Shown piece after piece: positions 42,063-51,732 of a DNA stretch of 64,000 bases; position 1 is the stretch's first letter; the number at the start of each line of letters is the position of its first letter. Where the stretch lies: positions 1 to 64,000 of the forward strand of contig JANQSS010000070.1 of assembly GCA_028279185.1 (NCBI GenBank). Direction: 5' to 3'. The notes beneath the pieces were generated by a model, which saw only the letters and a list, made by a program, of their open reading frames with translations, did not search any database and was not told the DNA's origin. This stretch comes from Saprospiraceae bacterium (GTDB lineage Bacteria; Bacteroidota; Bacteroidia; Chitinophagales; Saprospiraceae). Both the position numbers and the translations under genes were made by a program.

Positions 42063-44066
42063 ATGAAAAACATTGTTTTATTAGCCATGTCTATGCTATT
42101 GGTTTCGTCCATGTCGGGGCAGGCAGTTATTACGGCCGTCTTTGACGGACCGCTGGGAGGAGGAACTCCCAAAGGGGTTGAAATATATTTCACTGAAAAT
42201 GTGGCTGATCTCAGCATGATGGGTATTGCTTCGGTGAACAATGGTGGCGGTTCAGATGGAACGCCCGAATACGTCTTTCCTGCTGGATCGGCAACAGCAG
42301 GTCAATATGCCTACTTTGCATCTGAAACAGACAATTTCAATGCATTTTTTGGATTCATGCCTGATTATGTCGATGGAGCGGCCAATATCAATGGCGACGA
42401 TGCGATGGAGTTATACTTCAATGGTGTTATAATCGATGTTTTTGGCGATGTAAATATGGATGGTACTGGTACAACCTGGGAGTATCTCAATGGCTGGGCT
42501 GCCAGAGTACCAAATACAGGCCCAGATGGAACCACATTCAACGAGTCGAATTGGACATTTAGCGGAATTGATGGACTTACAGGAGCAACATCAAATGCAA
42601 CTGCAGACAATCCTGTGCCACTTAAATCATATAGTGGCGGAATGGAAACACCCGATCACATTATCACTGCTCGAAATTTTGAATACCTCCCAGACATTCT
42701 GGTCGTCGATGTAGGCGATCTCGTGCAATGGGACAATGTCGAGGGTACACACAACGTGAATGGGTCGGCAGCGACATTTCCTAATAATTCCGAAGATTTT
42801 TTCAGTGGTGCACCAGCAATAGCTCCCTGGAGCTATCAACATCGATTTAATAATCCCGGAGCAAATGAATACCATTGCGACCTTCATTTCAACGTAGGCA
42901 TGACGGGTATGGTACTTGTTCGTGAGGAAGGGGATCATCATGTCAGTGTCGAAAACAACTTCTTTGCACCATCCGACATCACGATTGAACTGGGTGAAAC
43001 AGTTGTTTGGACCAATGTTTCTGGCTTTCACAATGTCAATGGAACACTTGCAGATTATCCCAACAATCCTGAAGGTTTTGGAAACGGGCCTGCTTCACTA
43101 AACTGGACATTTGCACATACCTTTAATACGCCTGGAACTTATGATTACCATTGCGACCCACATCTTGGTCTGGGAATGAGAGGCACTGTTACAGTGGTGA
43201 GCTCATATCCGGCTAGAGACATGGCTACCATAAAGCAAGTGGACGGATCCGGTGAGGCCATTTACCAGGACAGCCTTGCAGCCGTCAGCGGTATTGTCTA
43301 TGGTCCAAACTTCAGAAGCGGCAACGGAGTGGAATTTTTCCTTATTAACGGAAATAATGAAGGGGTTTATGTTCGTACAACTTCGAACAACACGGGTTAC
43401 GTCGTGGATGAAGGTGATGAGTTGATCGTCAGCGGTCGAATAAACCAGTTCAATGGGCTCATTCAACTCGTACCCGAGGTGATTTCTGTGGAATCAAAGG
43501 ATAATACACTTTTGGACCCACGTGTCGTAAATGCACCTGATGAAAGTACGGAAGGTTCTTTCATTCGAATTAATAATGTAACTGTAATCGATACATCTCA
43601 ATGGCCTGATCCGGGTCAAAGCAGAAATGTCGACCTACTTTCCGGTGTAGATACTGTCACCATGCGCATAGATGCGGACATCATGTTTAGTCGATCAGCT
43701 CCATTGGGCACTTTTGACGTCATAGGGCTCGGGGGACAATTTGATGGCAGTTCTCCTTATGATTCGGGCTATCAAATCTTTCCACGATGGGATGATGACA
43801 TCATCGATGACGTTAGTACATTGGATATTGAAGATGTCGGACTGAATCCTTTATATCCAAATCCAACATTCGATTTTGTTCACCTAAATGGAAATATATT
43901 GATCGAAGAATTTCAAGTATTCGACCTTAATGGGAAATTACACTTACACCAAAAAGTGAATTCCAAAAATGTATTGATAGATATAAGCGATTTCGCCACT
44001 GGCGTCTACTTCATTTCAGCTCGGACTGATCAAGGTATTGGGACGAGCCGGGTATATAAAAAATAG
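42063..44066 (+). CDS. T9SS-secreted protein with a lamin-tail-like domain, two cupredoxin domains and an OB-like domain
   Basis: About 667 residues from ATG at 42063; an upstream frame to 42018 has no signal logic. Signal peptide 'MKNIVLLAMSMLLVSSMSGQ'. Then a lamin-tail-like domain ('GTPKGVEIYFTENV', 'AMELYFNGVIIDVFGD'); two plastocyanin-like domains, each with His in 'THNVNG/FHNVNG', Cys in 'YHCD', His in 'LHF/PHL' and Met in the next loop, the full type 1 copper set; a DUF5689/OB-like domain ('VSGIVYG', 'LIVSGRINQFNGLIQL'); and a type A sorting domain from 'LNPLYPNPTFDFV'. Likely a secreted electron-transfer or copper protein. Terminator at 44096-44125. Confidence 0.9.
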   Translation: MKNIVLLAMSMLLVSSMSGQAVITAVFDGPLGGGTPKGVEIYFTENVADLSMMGIASVNNGGGSDGTPEYVFPAGSATAGQYAYFASETDNFNAFFGFMPDYVDGAANINGDDAMELYFNGVIIDVFGDVNMDGTGTTWEYLNGWAARVPNTGPDGTTFNESNWTFSGIDGLTGATSNATADNPVPLKSYSGGMETPDHIITARNFEYLPDILVVDVGDLVQWDNVEGTHNVNGSAATFPNNSEDFFSGAPAIAPWSYQHRFNNPGANEYHCDLHFNVGMTGMVLVREEGDHHVSVENNFFAPSDITIELGETVVWTNVSGFHNVNGTLADYPNNPEGFGNGPASLNWTFAHTFNTPGTYDYHCDPHLGLGMRGTVTVVSSYPARDMATIKQVDGSGEAIYQDSLAAVSGIVYGPNFRSGNGVEFFLINGNNEGVYVRTTSNNTGYVVDEGDELIVSGRINQFNGLIQLVPEVISVESKDNTLLDPRVVNAPDESTEGSFIRINNVTVIDTSQWPDPGQSRNVDLLSGVDTVTMRIDADIMFSRSAPLGTFDVIGLGGQFDGSSPYDSGYQIFPRWDDDIIDDVSTLDIEDVGLNPLYPNPTFDFVHLNGNILIEEFQVFDLNGKLHLHQKVNSKNVLIDISDFATGVYFISARTDQGIGTSRVYKK

Positions 44067-44095
44067 TCGTGCCGACCAATTGAAGTAGAAAATTG

Positions 44096-44125
44096 GGCCG
44101 ATACAGCACTGTATCGGCCTTTTTT
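44096..44125 (+). terminator. Intrinsic terminator of the cupredoxin gene
   Basis: GGCCGATACAG CA CTGTATCGGCC followed by TTTTTT: an 11-base arm, perfect, with a T run; 30 bases after the stop codon and 14 before the patatin gene. Confidence 0.85.
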
Positions 44126-44138
44126 AACAAAAAATACT

Positions 44139-44912
44139 ATGTCAAAAATTGGATTAACACTATCAGGCGGGGGCGTACGCGGTTTTTTTCATAGTGGTTT
44201 TTTGCACGCACTCAATGAGAAAAAAATAAATATTGATATTATCAGTGGAACCAGTGCAGGTGCGATTGCCGGTGCCTTATTTTCCGCCGGTGTGAACCAA
44301 CATGAGGTTATGGAGCGTTTCCCTAAACGGATTCGATCACTATTTTACGAACCAAGCCTGTTAATTCGAACCAAATTTAATCCAACATCGATTTTGAGGC
44401 AGTACATGGACGAATTTTTAGGTGGCTTGACAATAGAACAATTAGCTATTCCTATTAAAATTAATGCTGTGAATATCGCTACTGGCGACACCGAGATATT
44501 TCAAACTGGTGATGTGGTGGAAGCTGTTATGGCGTCTTGTGCGATTCCGGGCGTATTTAATTCGTTTCATAGTAATGGGAATATCTATGTAGATGGAGGG
44601 TTGACTATGAATTTACCAGCATCCACAATTCGATATGATTGTGATATTTTAATCGGCGTTAATTTACTACCTTTTAAAGAACGTTCATATGAAAAATTAC
44701 CTGGTAAAAGGCACCTCATTCAACGCTCTGTTGACATTTATCACAAGCATAATAATAAATCAGATGAGGCGCTGTGTGATGTGGTCATTTCGCCTAAAAA
44801 ACTTAGCAGATACCCAACGTATAATACGACTAACAAAGCCAAGTTATTCGACCTTGGATACGAAGTAGGGCATAAAATTAATTTCAGAAAAATCTTAAAA
44901 GAATCCAGGTAA
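44139..44912 (+). CDS. Patatin-like phospholipase
   Basis: 257 residues. Oxyanion motif 'LSGGGVRGFFH', nucleophile 'SGTSAGAIAG' (Ser39) and the catalytic Asp in 'YVDGGLTMN': a complete Ser-Asp dyad. 'SCAIPGVF' is another family motif. No signal peptide, so probably cytoplasmic lipid acyl hydrolase of the RssA type. Converges with the nuclease-like gene. Confidence 0.92.
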   Translation: MSKIGLTLSGGGVRGFFHSGFLHALNEKKINIDIISGTSAGAIAGALFSAGVNQHEVMERFPKRIRSLFYEPSLLIRTKFNPTSILRQYMDEFLGGLTIEQLAIPIKINAVNIATGDTEIFQTGDVVEAVMASCAIPGVFNSFHSNGNIYVDGGLTMNLPASTIRYDCDILIGVNLLPFKERSYEKLPGKRHLIQRSVDIYHKHNNKSDEALCDVVISPKKLSRYPTYNTTNKAKLFDLGYEVGHKINFRKILKESR

Positions 44913-44941
44913 CAGTGTACTATCAGTAAAATGTGAATAAA

Positions 44942-46678
44942 TCATTCTTTGATAAATTGGCCGGTGAGTCGGTTATTACCTCTTATAATTTCAGCTAAAT
45001 AAATCCCACTAGATAAAGAATGAGTATTTATGATAATTTTTTGATTATCGATCTCGACACCAACCTCCACTTTGATTAATTTTCCCGTCGCTTCATAAAT
45101 ATTTACTCGATCAACCGGCCCGAAATTTTCAATACCCGCAATGGTTATGTAAGAGGCACATGGGTTTGGACTGAGCCGAAAGTCAAGTGTCGCTATCGGG
45201 CTATCGGAAATTCCACTTGCAGGGTCTAAATCGACATCCATAATACACGGAAAGTGATCAGAAGCTGTATATGTATCAGAAGCCAATAAATTATACATTG
45301 AACGTTCAACATCCGTCAAACCATCCGTATTGAGTGCAAATGCGTTCGAAACCTCAACGACTGATCCCGTGTACAATAAATAATCGAGACGTCCAGCAGA
45401 AAATGATCCGCTGGGATTATACCATGTTACTGCATGTGGCCGGCCGGTTGCAATCGGTCGAATATCCTCAAGGGGCGTAGCATCCCAATCAGGATTAAAA
45501 TCAGCACCATATAATTGTTCATCAAAAATATCACCTGATATAAGTGTTTCTTGCTGTCGCGCTTCACCCACCAGATTCATATCACCAACTATGAATATGG
45601 GTGTTTCATTTGCAATGGGAATATTCGTTGCACCGGCAATTGAATTACGTAGGAAACTCATGAGCCGATCTACTTCACGTTGTCGATCAATTTCGTTACC
45701 GCAACAGGGCAAGTGAGCATTCGCTATTACAGTAATCGTGCCATCAATATCTAGTTCAAAAATCCCATTTCCGTCCGACGAAGCGGTCCTTGTAATAGGG
45801 TAGCGACTAACAATTATTATGTCCGGGCTAACGGCGCTATGGTACCAAAGTTCATTCAAGCTAGATGGTAAAAAAACTTCCATCAGTTGAGCCATTTGCA
45901 ATGAAGAATGATCATATACTTCCTGAAAACAAATTATTTCAGGTTTGATCGCTCTGATTATTCGTTGAAAAGCTGGCTGCCGGTCTGATTCAAAAATTCC
46001 ATCGCGTAATACGTTGTATGAAACGATTCGAATATGATCTTCATTAATTTTGGATATGGAGTAGGGGAGGTCTGCGGGATTAGAATTGGACATATTGTAT
46101 ATAAGTGAACCATTGTTGGGGATTCGATCTCCATTCGTGCGGAGGTCTATAAATGCCAATCTAATCGTATTAGACATCTGAATACTACCTTGAAAAATGT
46201 CAAGCGATTTCGAAATTGAAATCTCGAATTCCCTAGCGCTAACAGTAGGTAGCGTAACTAAATCTATATCGTTGTGAAAGACATCGTAAATCAAATTATT
46301 ACTTCGTACCGTACCTTGTCGTTCACCGAATTCATAAATAAAATCGGCCCCTTCTATTCCAAAGTTCACGCCAGTGTTGACATTATTGTCAATGTCAATA
46401 AAGAGTAAAAGGTCTTCATATTCCTGGATTTGTATTTCCCGTCCAACATGAATTCTGAAATAAAGATTGATTTCATCGTCAGATATATATAGGGACGAAA
46501 AATCAAGTCCTGTCCCTGCGCCATCATTCAAGGCATCTTCGAACAGCAAATCGGCTTGAGTCCAATCTTCGAAGCGCTCGTCAATCAATTTTGTTTGCGC
46601 GTGCGTTGTACCTGATACAAGTAGCCATAAGCATAGTGACAGCCATGCCAAAATTATCTTTTTCTTGTACATTGTCAT
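44942..46678 (-). CDS. Secreted endonuclease/exonuclease/phosphatase-family protein with T9SS type A sorting domain
   Basis: About 578 residues (starts at 46678 or 46672; an ATG at 46708 would lengthen the signal). Signal peptide '...LSLCLWLLVSGTTHAQ'. An N-terminal beta domain of about 170 residues resembles CBM9-type modules ('EINLYFRIHVGREIQI', 'LLLFIDIDNNVNTG'). The catalytic domain follows with 'RIVSYNVLRDG', 'EIICFQEVYD', 'VIANAHLPCC', 'VGDMNLVGEA' and 'ASDHFPCIMD', the complete set of EEP metal and phosphate residues. From 'FRLSPNPCASYITI' a type A sorting domain. Probably an extracellular nuclease or phosphodiesterase. Confidence 0.88.
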   Translation of the reverse strand: MTMYKKKIILAWLSLCLWLLVSGTTHAQTKLIDERFEDWTQADLLFEDALNDGAGTGLDFSSLYISDDEINLYFRIHVGREIQIQEYEDLLLFIDIDNNVNTGVNFGIEGADFIYEFGERQGTVRSNNLIYDVFHNDIDLVTLPTVSAREFEISISKSLDIFQGSIQMSNTIRLAFIDLRTNGDRIPNNGSLIYNMSNSNPADLPYSISKINEDHIRIVSYNVLRDGIFESDRQPAFQRIIRAIKPEIICFQEVYDHSSLQMAQLMEVFLPSSLNELWYHSAVSPDIIIVSRYPITRTASSDGNGIFELDIDGTITVIANAHLPCCGNEIDRQREVDRLMSFLRNSIAGATNIPIANETPIFIVGDMNLVGEARQQETLISGDIFDEQLYGADFNPDWDATPLEDIRPIATGRPHAVTWYNPSGSFSAGRLDYLLYTGSVVEVSNAFALNTDGLTDVERSMYNLLASDTYTASDHFPCIMDVDLDPASGISDSPIATLDFRLSPNPCASYITIAGIENFGPVDRVNIYEATGKLIKVEVGVEIDNQKIIINTHSLSSGIYLAEIIRGNNRLTGQFIKE

Positions 46679-46743
46679 TTCGCCACAAAGATGTAAAACA
46701 ATGAACAATCAATTACGGCAGAAGTTGTTCCTGTTCCTTTTAA

Positions 46744-47322
46744 ATGACTCACGATATGAATATACGGCTGGCAACTGTTGAAGACGCCTCTGATGTCCGG
46801 TTTATATATGCCAAGCATGTGACCGACTCAGCTGTGAGTTTTGAATATGCATTACCATCATTACAAGAAATCGAAAATCGCATAAGGAAATCATTCAGCA
46901 GGCATGTTTTCATCGTCATGGAGAGTTCCACGAATGTTGTGGGTTTTGCATATGCCTCTGACTTCCGTTCACGACAGGCCTATCAATGGATCGCCGAAGT
47001 TTCTGTATATGTCGGTGAAGAATTCAAAAGACGTGGAGTAGCCAGAAGTCTTTACACCGTTCTTCATAAGATTCTGCGATATCAAGGATATTGTCAAGTA
47101 AAAGCCGTCATGACGAGTCCTAACCCGGAGAGTCAGCAATTTCATGAGGCCATGGGTTACAAGCTAGAAGCACACTTAAATCGTATTGGATTCAAATTCA
47201 ATAAATGGCATAATGTGGATTTTTATTCAATGGTTTTGAGTAAGTCAAATACACCGCATCCAATAATTCCAATAAGTGAGATACCGGATCAAGTTTTAAG
47301 GAAATTATTAAATCTTGCCTAG
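46744..47322 (+). CDS. GNAT-family N-acetyltransferase (phosphinothricin-acetyltransferase-like)
   Basis: 192 residues from ATG at 46744; an ATG at 46756 gives 'MNIRLATVEDASDVR', the common start. 'VSFEYALPSLQEIENRI' and 'AYQWIAEVSVYVGEEFKRRG' with the acetyl-CoA loop 'RRGVARSLY' match the Pat/MnaT type, which acetylates amino acids or amino-acid-like compounds. Divergent from the secreted nuclease gene. Substrate unknown. Confidence 0.9.
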   Translation: MTHDMNIRLATVEDASDVRFIYAKHVTDSAVSFEYALPSLQEIENRIRKSFSRHVFIVMESSTNVVGFAYASDFRSRQAYQWIAEVSVYVGEEFKRRGVARSLYTVLHKILRYQGYCQVKAVMTSPNPESQQFHEAMGYKLEAHLNRIGFKFNKWHNVDFYSMVLSKSNTPHPIIPISEIPDQVLRKLLNLA

Positions 47323-47365
47323 CTAATCATTAATAAAAAATGCTACTGCCGTTGTCCTTCTAGTT

Positions 47366-47938
47366 TCACTTTTTTGCAGCATGACTATACCAATCGAAGT
47401 ACCCCTTGATACAAAGTAGTAAAAAAACGAAAAACATGCCTGCAGTGGGGTAGAGCCCCTTATAGATATAAATGACGATTGCCACAATGTCAACAATAAT
47501 CCAAAGCAACCAATTTTGCAATATTTTGCGAGCGAGTAGGTACTGGGCTATGAGGCTTCCAACTGTCGTAAAAGCGTCTGGATAGGGTAGATCCGTTTTT
47601 GTAAAATTACTCATTGTCAAACCCCAAATTATTGTACCTATCGTGACCGCCAAAAACCAAACTACAACCTTGCTCCCATCTAGAACGGTTATCGGCTTTA
47701 GGGATTCCGACTCTTTCACCGTAGACCAAAAATACCAACCATAGGCGTTCATGAAAATGTAAATGATATTCAATACAGTATCTGAGACCAAATTACTCAT
47801 ATAAAAAATGTAGACGTAAATGGCTACGCTAACAATTCCAAATGGCCAGGCCCAAATGTTTTCCTTAGTTTGTAAATAAACACATAAAAGTCCTGCACAA
47901 ACGGCAGTATATTCGAGGATTGTAAAGAGGTCAGGCAT
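47366..47938 (-). CDS. pnuC: Nicotinamide riboside transporter PnuC
   Basis: 190 residues, seven hydrophobic segments. 'TKENIWAWPFGIVSVAIY', 'NIIYIFMNAYGWYFW' and 'TVGSLIAQYLLARKILQNW' with 'WIIVDIVAIVIYIYKGLY' are the known PnuC substrate-channel motifs (Trp-rich). Takes up nicotinamide riboside by facilitated diffusion. No kinase gene (nrk) next to it. Converges with the GNAT gene. Confidence 0.93.
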   Translation of the reverse strand: MPDLFTILEYTAVCAGLLCVYLQTKENIWAWPFGIVSVAIYVYIFYMSNLVSDTVLNIIYIFMNAYGWYFWSTVKESESLKPITVLDGSKVVVWFLAVTIGTIIWGLTMSNFTKTDLPYPDAFTTVGSLIAQYLLARKILQNWLLWIIVDIVAIVIYIYKGLYPTAGMFFVFLLLCIKGYFDWYSHAAKK

Positions 47939-48214
47939 ACGTGTAAATGTACGGCATGTATGATTTACAGGTATGGTTTGCCCTTTATCTCACAATGGAT
48001 TGATATTGAATGTAAAACATTTCCTATAGTATCTTCTTCGGTGCTATGCAATGGATGGCGCTTAACTAAGGTGAAAGCCATTTTATCTATTACAAATAGT
48101 ACGGAGAAAAGACAAAATGGTAAACACCTGAATATTGAAGGATAAGCACTGAACAGCATTCCAATTCTTATTTTTGCCGACCACTAAAAAAATACAGCAT
48201 TGAAGGTAGATAAC

Positions 48215-49261
48215 ATGACTGCGTTAGACGCCAAATTCGAAGCGCAAAAGCTAGCTTTTGGTCCCTTTTTCTTTCAGGCAATCGTAGCAATGCGCGATTT
48301 GGGCGTTTTAGATGAAATTAGCAGACATCGCAGCGGAATCAGCATAGAAGCCTTAAGCACGAAATTGAACTTATCTTCTTATGGTTTAAGTGTCTTGCTT
48401 GAGGCCGGTCTTTTGAGCAACGTTGTTCAACAAGCGGAGGATAAGCGATATAAATTGACAAAAGTCGGTGTGTTTTTGCGTTCTGATGAATTAACAGATG
48501 TCAATATTAATTTCACCAGAGATGTTTGCTATGACGGTTTAAAATATTTGAAGGATTCGATCGTGTCCGGAAAACCTGAGGGATTGCGTGTTTTTGGTTC
48601 ACATAAGACGGTTTATCATGCTTTGGCCGAATTGTCGGACGACGTCCGCAAGTCGTGGTTCGGCTTTGACCACTATTATTCGACGGACTCATTTCCCTAT
48701 GCACTTGACATTGTATTTAAAGAAAAAATAGGTCATCTACTTGATATAGGTGGCAACACTGGTAAATGGACAATTAAATGCTGTACGCGAGATTCAGAAA
48801 TTAAAATTACAATTGCCGATCTTCCTGGTCAAATAAAATCAGCGAAAGAAAATCTAAGCCAATATGAGTTTTATAATCGGGTTCAATTTTATCCGTGCGA
48901 TATGTTAAAAGCTGAAACCGTCCTTCCCAAATCTGGCGATGTAATTTGGATGAGCCAGTTTCTGGATTGTTTCTCTACCGATGAAATCCTGGCCATTCTG
49001 AACAAAGTCAATGAGGCCGCCGATGAACATACGACGATCTATATTATGGAATCGTTTTGGGATAATCAAGCATATCGCGCAGGTGCATATGCCATCGTTG
49101 GATTGTCATTATACTTTACGTGTATTGCCAATGGAAACAGTAAAATGTTTAAGCTTGACGATCTGTTGCCATTGATTCCAAAAGCCGGGTTGAAAGTTGT
49201 GGAAACGCACCCGTTGATCGGTAATACATTTAATACGCTATTGAAGTTGAAAAAAGTATAG
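48215..49261 (+). CDS. SAM-dependent O-methyltransferase-like protein
   Basis: About 348 residues from ATG at 48215 (a TTG at 48200 also possible). A winged-helix dimerisation domain ('VLDEISRHRSGISIEALSTK', 'LLEAGLLSNVV') leads a class I methyltransferase fold: SAM loop 'LLDIGGNTGKWT', 'TIADLPGQIKSAKENL', 'WMSQFLDCFSTDEI'. This layout is that of the acetylserotonin/polyketide O-methyltransferase family. Substrate unknown. Confidence 0.88.
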   Translation: MTALDAKFEAQKLAFGPFFFQAIVAMRDLGVLDEISRHRSGISIEALSTKLNLSSYGLSVLLEAGLLSNVVQQAEDKRYKLTKVGVFLRSDELTDVNINFTRDVCYDGLKYLKDSIVSGKPEGLRVFGSHKTVYHALAELSDDVRKSWFGFDHYYSTDSFPYALDIVFKEKIGHLLDIGGNTGKWTIKCCTRDSEIKITIADLPGQIKSAKENLSQYEFYNRVQFYPCDMLKAETVLPKSGDVIWMSQFLDCFSTDEILAILNKVNEAADEHTTIYIMESFWDNQAYRAGAYAIVGLSLYFTCIANGNSKMFKLDDLLPLIPKAGLKVVETHPLIGNTFNTLLKLKKV

Positions 49262-49345
49262 AATCCATTGCTTCGGGGTATCATGCAAGGCTGGAGGCTT
49301 TAAGGGCACTCTATTTGCCTATAATTAATATTATGTTAAATAAGG

Positions 49346-49507
49346 TTATGAGGATATACTCCATCTAAAAGTCCTTGCCCTTTCCTCAAAATTTTGTAGT
49401 ACCTCTCTCAGGCCATACTTTGTATAAATATCCCATTTCTTAGCTTCGGGTCCATCATCTATAACGCTCCCGTGTATATTCCATTCTGAGATAAAAGCGA
49501 ATATCAC
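49346..49507 (-). pseudogene. 53-codon coding-like fragment
   Basis: Minus-strand frame from GTG at 49507 to the stop at 49346, with protein-like sequence such as 'EWNIHGSVIDDGPEAKKW' and 'GLREVLQNFEERARTFRW'. It is preceded by a stop and has no ATG. It looks like the C-terminal stub of a larger protein cut off by the gain of the MFS gene beside it, or a short real peptide. The family is not recognised. Confidence 0.35.
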
Positions 49508-49529
49508 GAATTACTATTTATTTTAGCAA

Positions 49530-50786
49530 ATGTCCAATTTCCATCGTGACATTCAATTCCGACGCTTTTGTGCGTACGGCTTTCTAAAGAACTTGCGATT
49601 TTTTGACATTTTTTTCCTGCTGTTCTTATATGAAAATGATCAAAGCTACATGGCAATTGGCAGTCTCTATGCTATTAGAGAAGGCATCATATACATCATG
49701 GAAGTACCAAGTGGTCTATTGGCAGACAACTTCGGACGGAAGAATGCACTCTTAGCAGGACTTATCGCGTACATCGCTTCCTTTCTGGTATTCTACTTCA
49801 GTCGAGAATTTTGGGGTTACGCTATCGGTATGACACTATATGGACTGGGTGATGCATTCAGATCAGGCACAAATAAAGGCATGATCATGGATTACCTGCG
49901 CAGAAATGGATGGATTCAATACAAAGTAGCTTACTACGGCTTGACTCGATCCTGGTCGCAACGGGGCTCGGCTTTATCAGCATTAATAGCCGGAATTCTG
50001 GTTTATTTCCAGGGAAGTTACAATTTTGTTTTTTTAATCGCTCTGCTCCCCTATTCCATTAATTTAATTAATATTTACTCATATCCTAATTATTTGAATT
50101 TTTCACCAAAAAAAAATACGCAGAGCCAAGTAACAACTTCATCAATATTTACAGTATTCATTAATAGCCTCAAACAGCCAAACACTTTAAAAATAATTAA
50201 TTCTGCAGCGATGCACACATCCTTCATGAAATCATTAAAGGATTATATCCAACCCATTATGCTACAAGTGGCATTTCTCTTACCACTAATGGGACAACCG
50301 AATATACAAAATAAAAATGCCCTCGTAATTGGCATTTTGTACACCATATTGTTCTTGTTGACGTCGCAGGCATCCAAATATGCACACTTTCTTCTCACAT
50401 TAAAACATGGCAACCTTTCGTTAATTACACTTTGCCTGGGACTGTCTTGTGGTGTAGTGGCAGGCGTCTTTCATCAGTTCCAATTGCCCATTGCCTCACT
50501 TGTTTTTTTCATTAGTATTTATCTAATAGAAAACCTTAGAAAACCTATACTCACGGGGGAGTTGGCCGATGCCGTCCCTGGTGATGTACTAACTTCCATT
50601 CTTTCAGTCCAATCACTCTATCAATCCGTTCTAGCTATTGGCATTGCACTGTTTATGGGCTTCCTTGCAGACCGATACGATATTGGTTCAGCTTTTGCAA
50701 CAAGTTCGGCCACCCTCCTATTAATTACGATTACGCTCAACAGTCTCTCAAGCAAAGGGCTTAGCAAGAATTCAAAGGTGAATTAA
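49530..50786 (+). CDS. Major facilitator superfamily transporter
   Basis: 418 residues, about 12 membrane segments. MFS motif A 'GLLADNFGRKNALL' lies after helix 2 and a degenerate second copy 'GFLADRYDIGSAF' is in the C-terminal half. 'EVPSGLLAD' and 'LYGLGDAFRSGTNKG' are the usual positions of the drug:proton-type antiporters. Substrate cannot be told. Confidence 0.88.
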   Translation: MSNFHRDIQFRRFCAYGFLKNLRFFDIFFLLFLYENDQSYMAIGSLYAIREGIIYIMEVPSGLLADNFGRKNALLAGLIAYIASFLVFYFSREFWGYAIGMTLYGLGDAFRSGTNKGMIMDYLRRNGWIQYKVAYYGLTRSWSQRGSALSALIAGILVYFQGSYNFVFLIALLPYSINLINIYSYPNYLNFSPKKNTQSQVTTSSIFTVFINSLKQPNTLKIINSAAMHTSFMKSLKDYIQPIMLQVAFLLPLMGQPNIQNKNALVIGILYTILFLLTSQASKYAHFLLTLKHGNLSLITLCLGLSCGVVAGVFHQFQLPIASLVFFISIYLIENLRKPILTGELADAVPGDVLTSILSVQSLYQSVLAIGIALFMGFLADRYDIGSAFATSSATLLLITITLNSLSSKGLSKNSKVN

Positions 50787-51015
50787 AACATGGCTAACAT
50801 CCCGATATTTTAATTTAAACACATGATTTCGATAATTCAAAATATTACTTTCGAATCTTAATTTCTGAAAAAGGACAATACGTAATTCTTGCAAAGGATC
50901 TCATCGATCCTACGCTGCACGCACGTTTGTACTAAGCAAATCAAAAAAATTTCGAAACGGTGGGTATATTTTGCTTGTTCGCGACACTTCATCATAGAAA
51001 CTAAAAGATCTTACC

Positions 51016-51732
51016 ATGCAAAAGATTAAAAAAATGAACGCGCGACATGTCTATCTAATCAGAGGTGCAAGTGCGGCCAACTCCCCTTTTTTCGAAAGTG
51101 AAGAAGATTGCAGATTTTTTCTCAAACTGGCTGATCACTATCTTCAGGCCTATTTGAGTATAAACTGCTTCCAGAATAACCGCGACGGTTGGGCAATGAT
51201 TATTACAACCAAATCGGCAGAAGACATTAAACAAGCGTACAAATTGCGGCGAGCAGACTCCAAAAAATGCAAAAAGGAGTGCGAATATTCGGAGGTTTGG
51301 CGAATACTGTCTGAGCAAATTCGAATTCTCCTTAGCACATATGTAAAAACCACAAATCAGAAGACTGGGCGTACGGGCGGTAAGGTGCGATGCAATTATG
51401 AGCGATTTCTTTTTGAAAGCGCACAAGAGGCGCTTGAAATGAAGGTCAAACTCGAAACTCAAAAGTATGAGCAGAAGCAAAAAAGAAGACGATATCGCCC
51501 TGCTAAGAAGCTTCATAAGTTGAGAAAGAAATTAATAAGAACGAGTCCATTTTTGAGCTCCGCTCCATTGCGAATCCCAGAAAAGGTTACCGAGCTCAGG
51601 CTCCAATGCCTTGATTTTGGCTTGTTTTTGGGTAATGTCCTACGTCATTTGATAAAAACTACCCTGAACTATCATTTTCCGACCATTACTGACCATTATC
51701 CATCGAAATTGGCCTTAACAGCAGCACTCTAA
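51016..51732 (+). CDS. RAYT-like (REP-associated tyrosine transposase) protein lacking the HUH motif
   Basis: 238 residues. 'NARHVYLIRGASAANSPF', 'EDCRFFLKLADHYL' and 'SEQIRILLSTYVKTTNQK' with 'TGRTGGKVRCNYERF' follow the order of Y1-transposase/RAYT proteins (Arg-Gly start block, then the Asn-x-x-x-Gly-Arg-x-Gly block). Where the two metal His of 'MPNHVHLL' should stand, this protein has 'WAMIITTKSAED' (60-70). The C-terminal 90 residues are basic. Either an inactivated or a domesticated copy. No terminal repeats are seen around it. Confidence 0.6.
   Translation: MQKIKKMNARHVYLIRGASAANSPFFESEEDCRFFLKLADHYLQAYLSINCFQNNRDGWAMIITTKSAEDIKQAYKLRRADSKKCKKECEYSEVWRILSEQIRILLSTYVKTTNQKTGRTGGKVRCNYERFLFESAQEALEMKVKLETQKYEQKQKRRRYRPAKKLHKLRKKLIRTSPFLSSAPLRIPEKVTELRLQCLDFGLFLGNVLRHLIKTTLNYHFPTITDHYPSKLALTAAL

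Noticed and set aside
47960-48159. Overlapping frames of about 61-64 codons on both strands before the methyltransferase gene
   Set aside because: Both have unusual composition and neither resembles a known protein; chance frames are likely.
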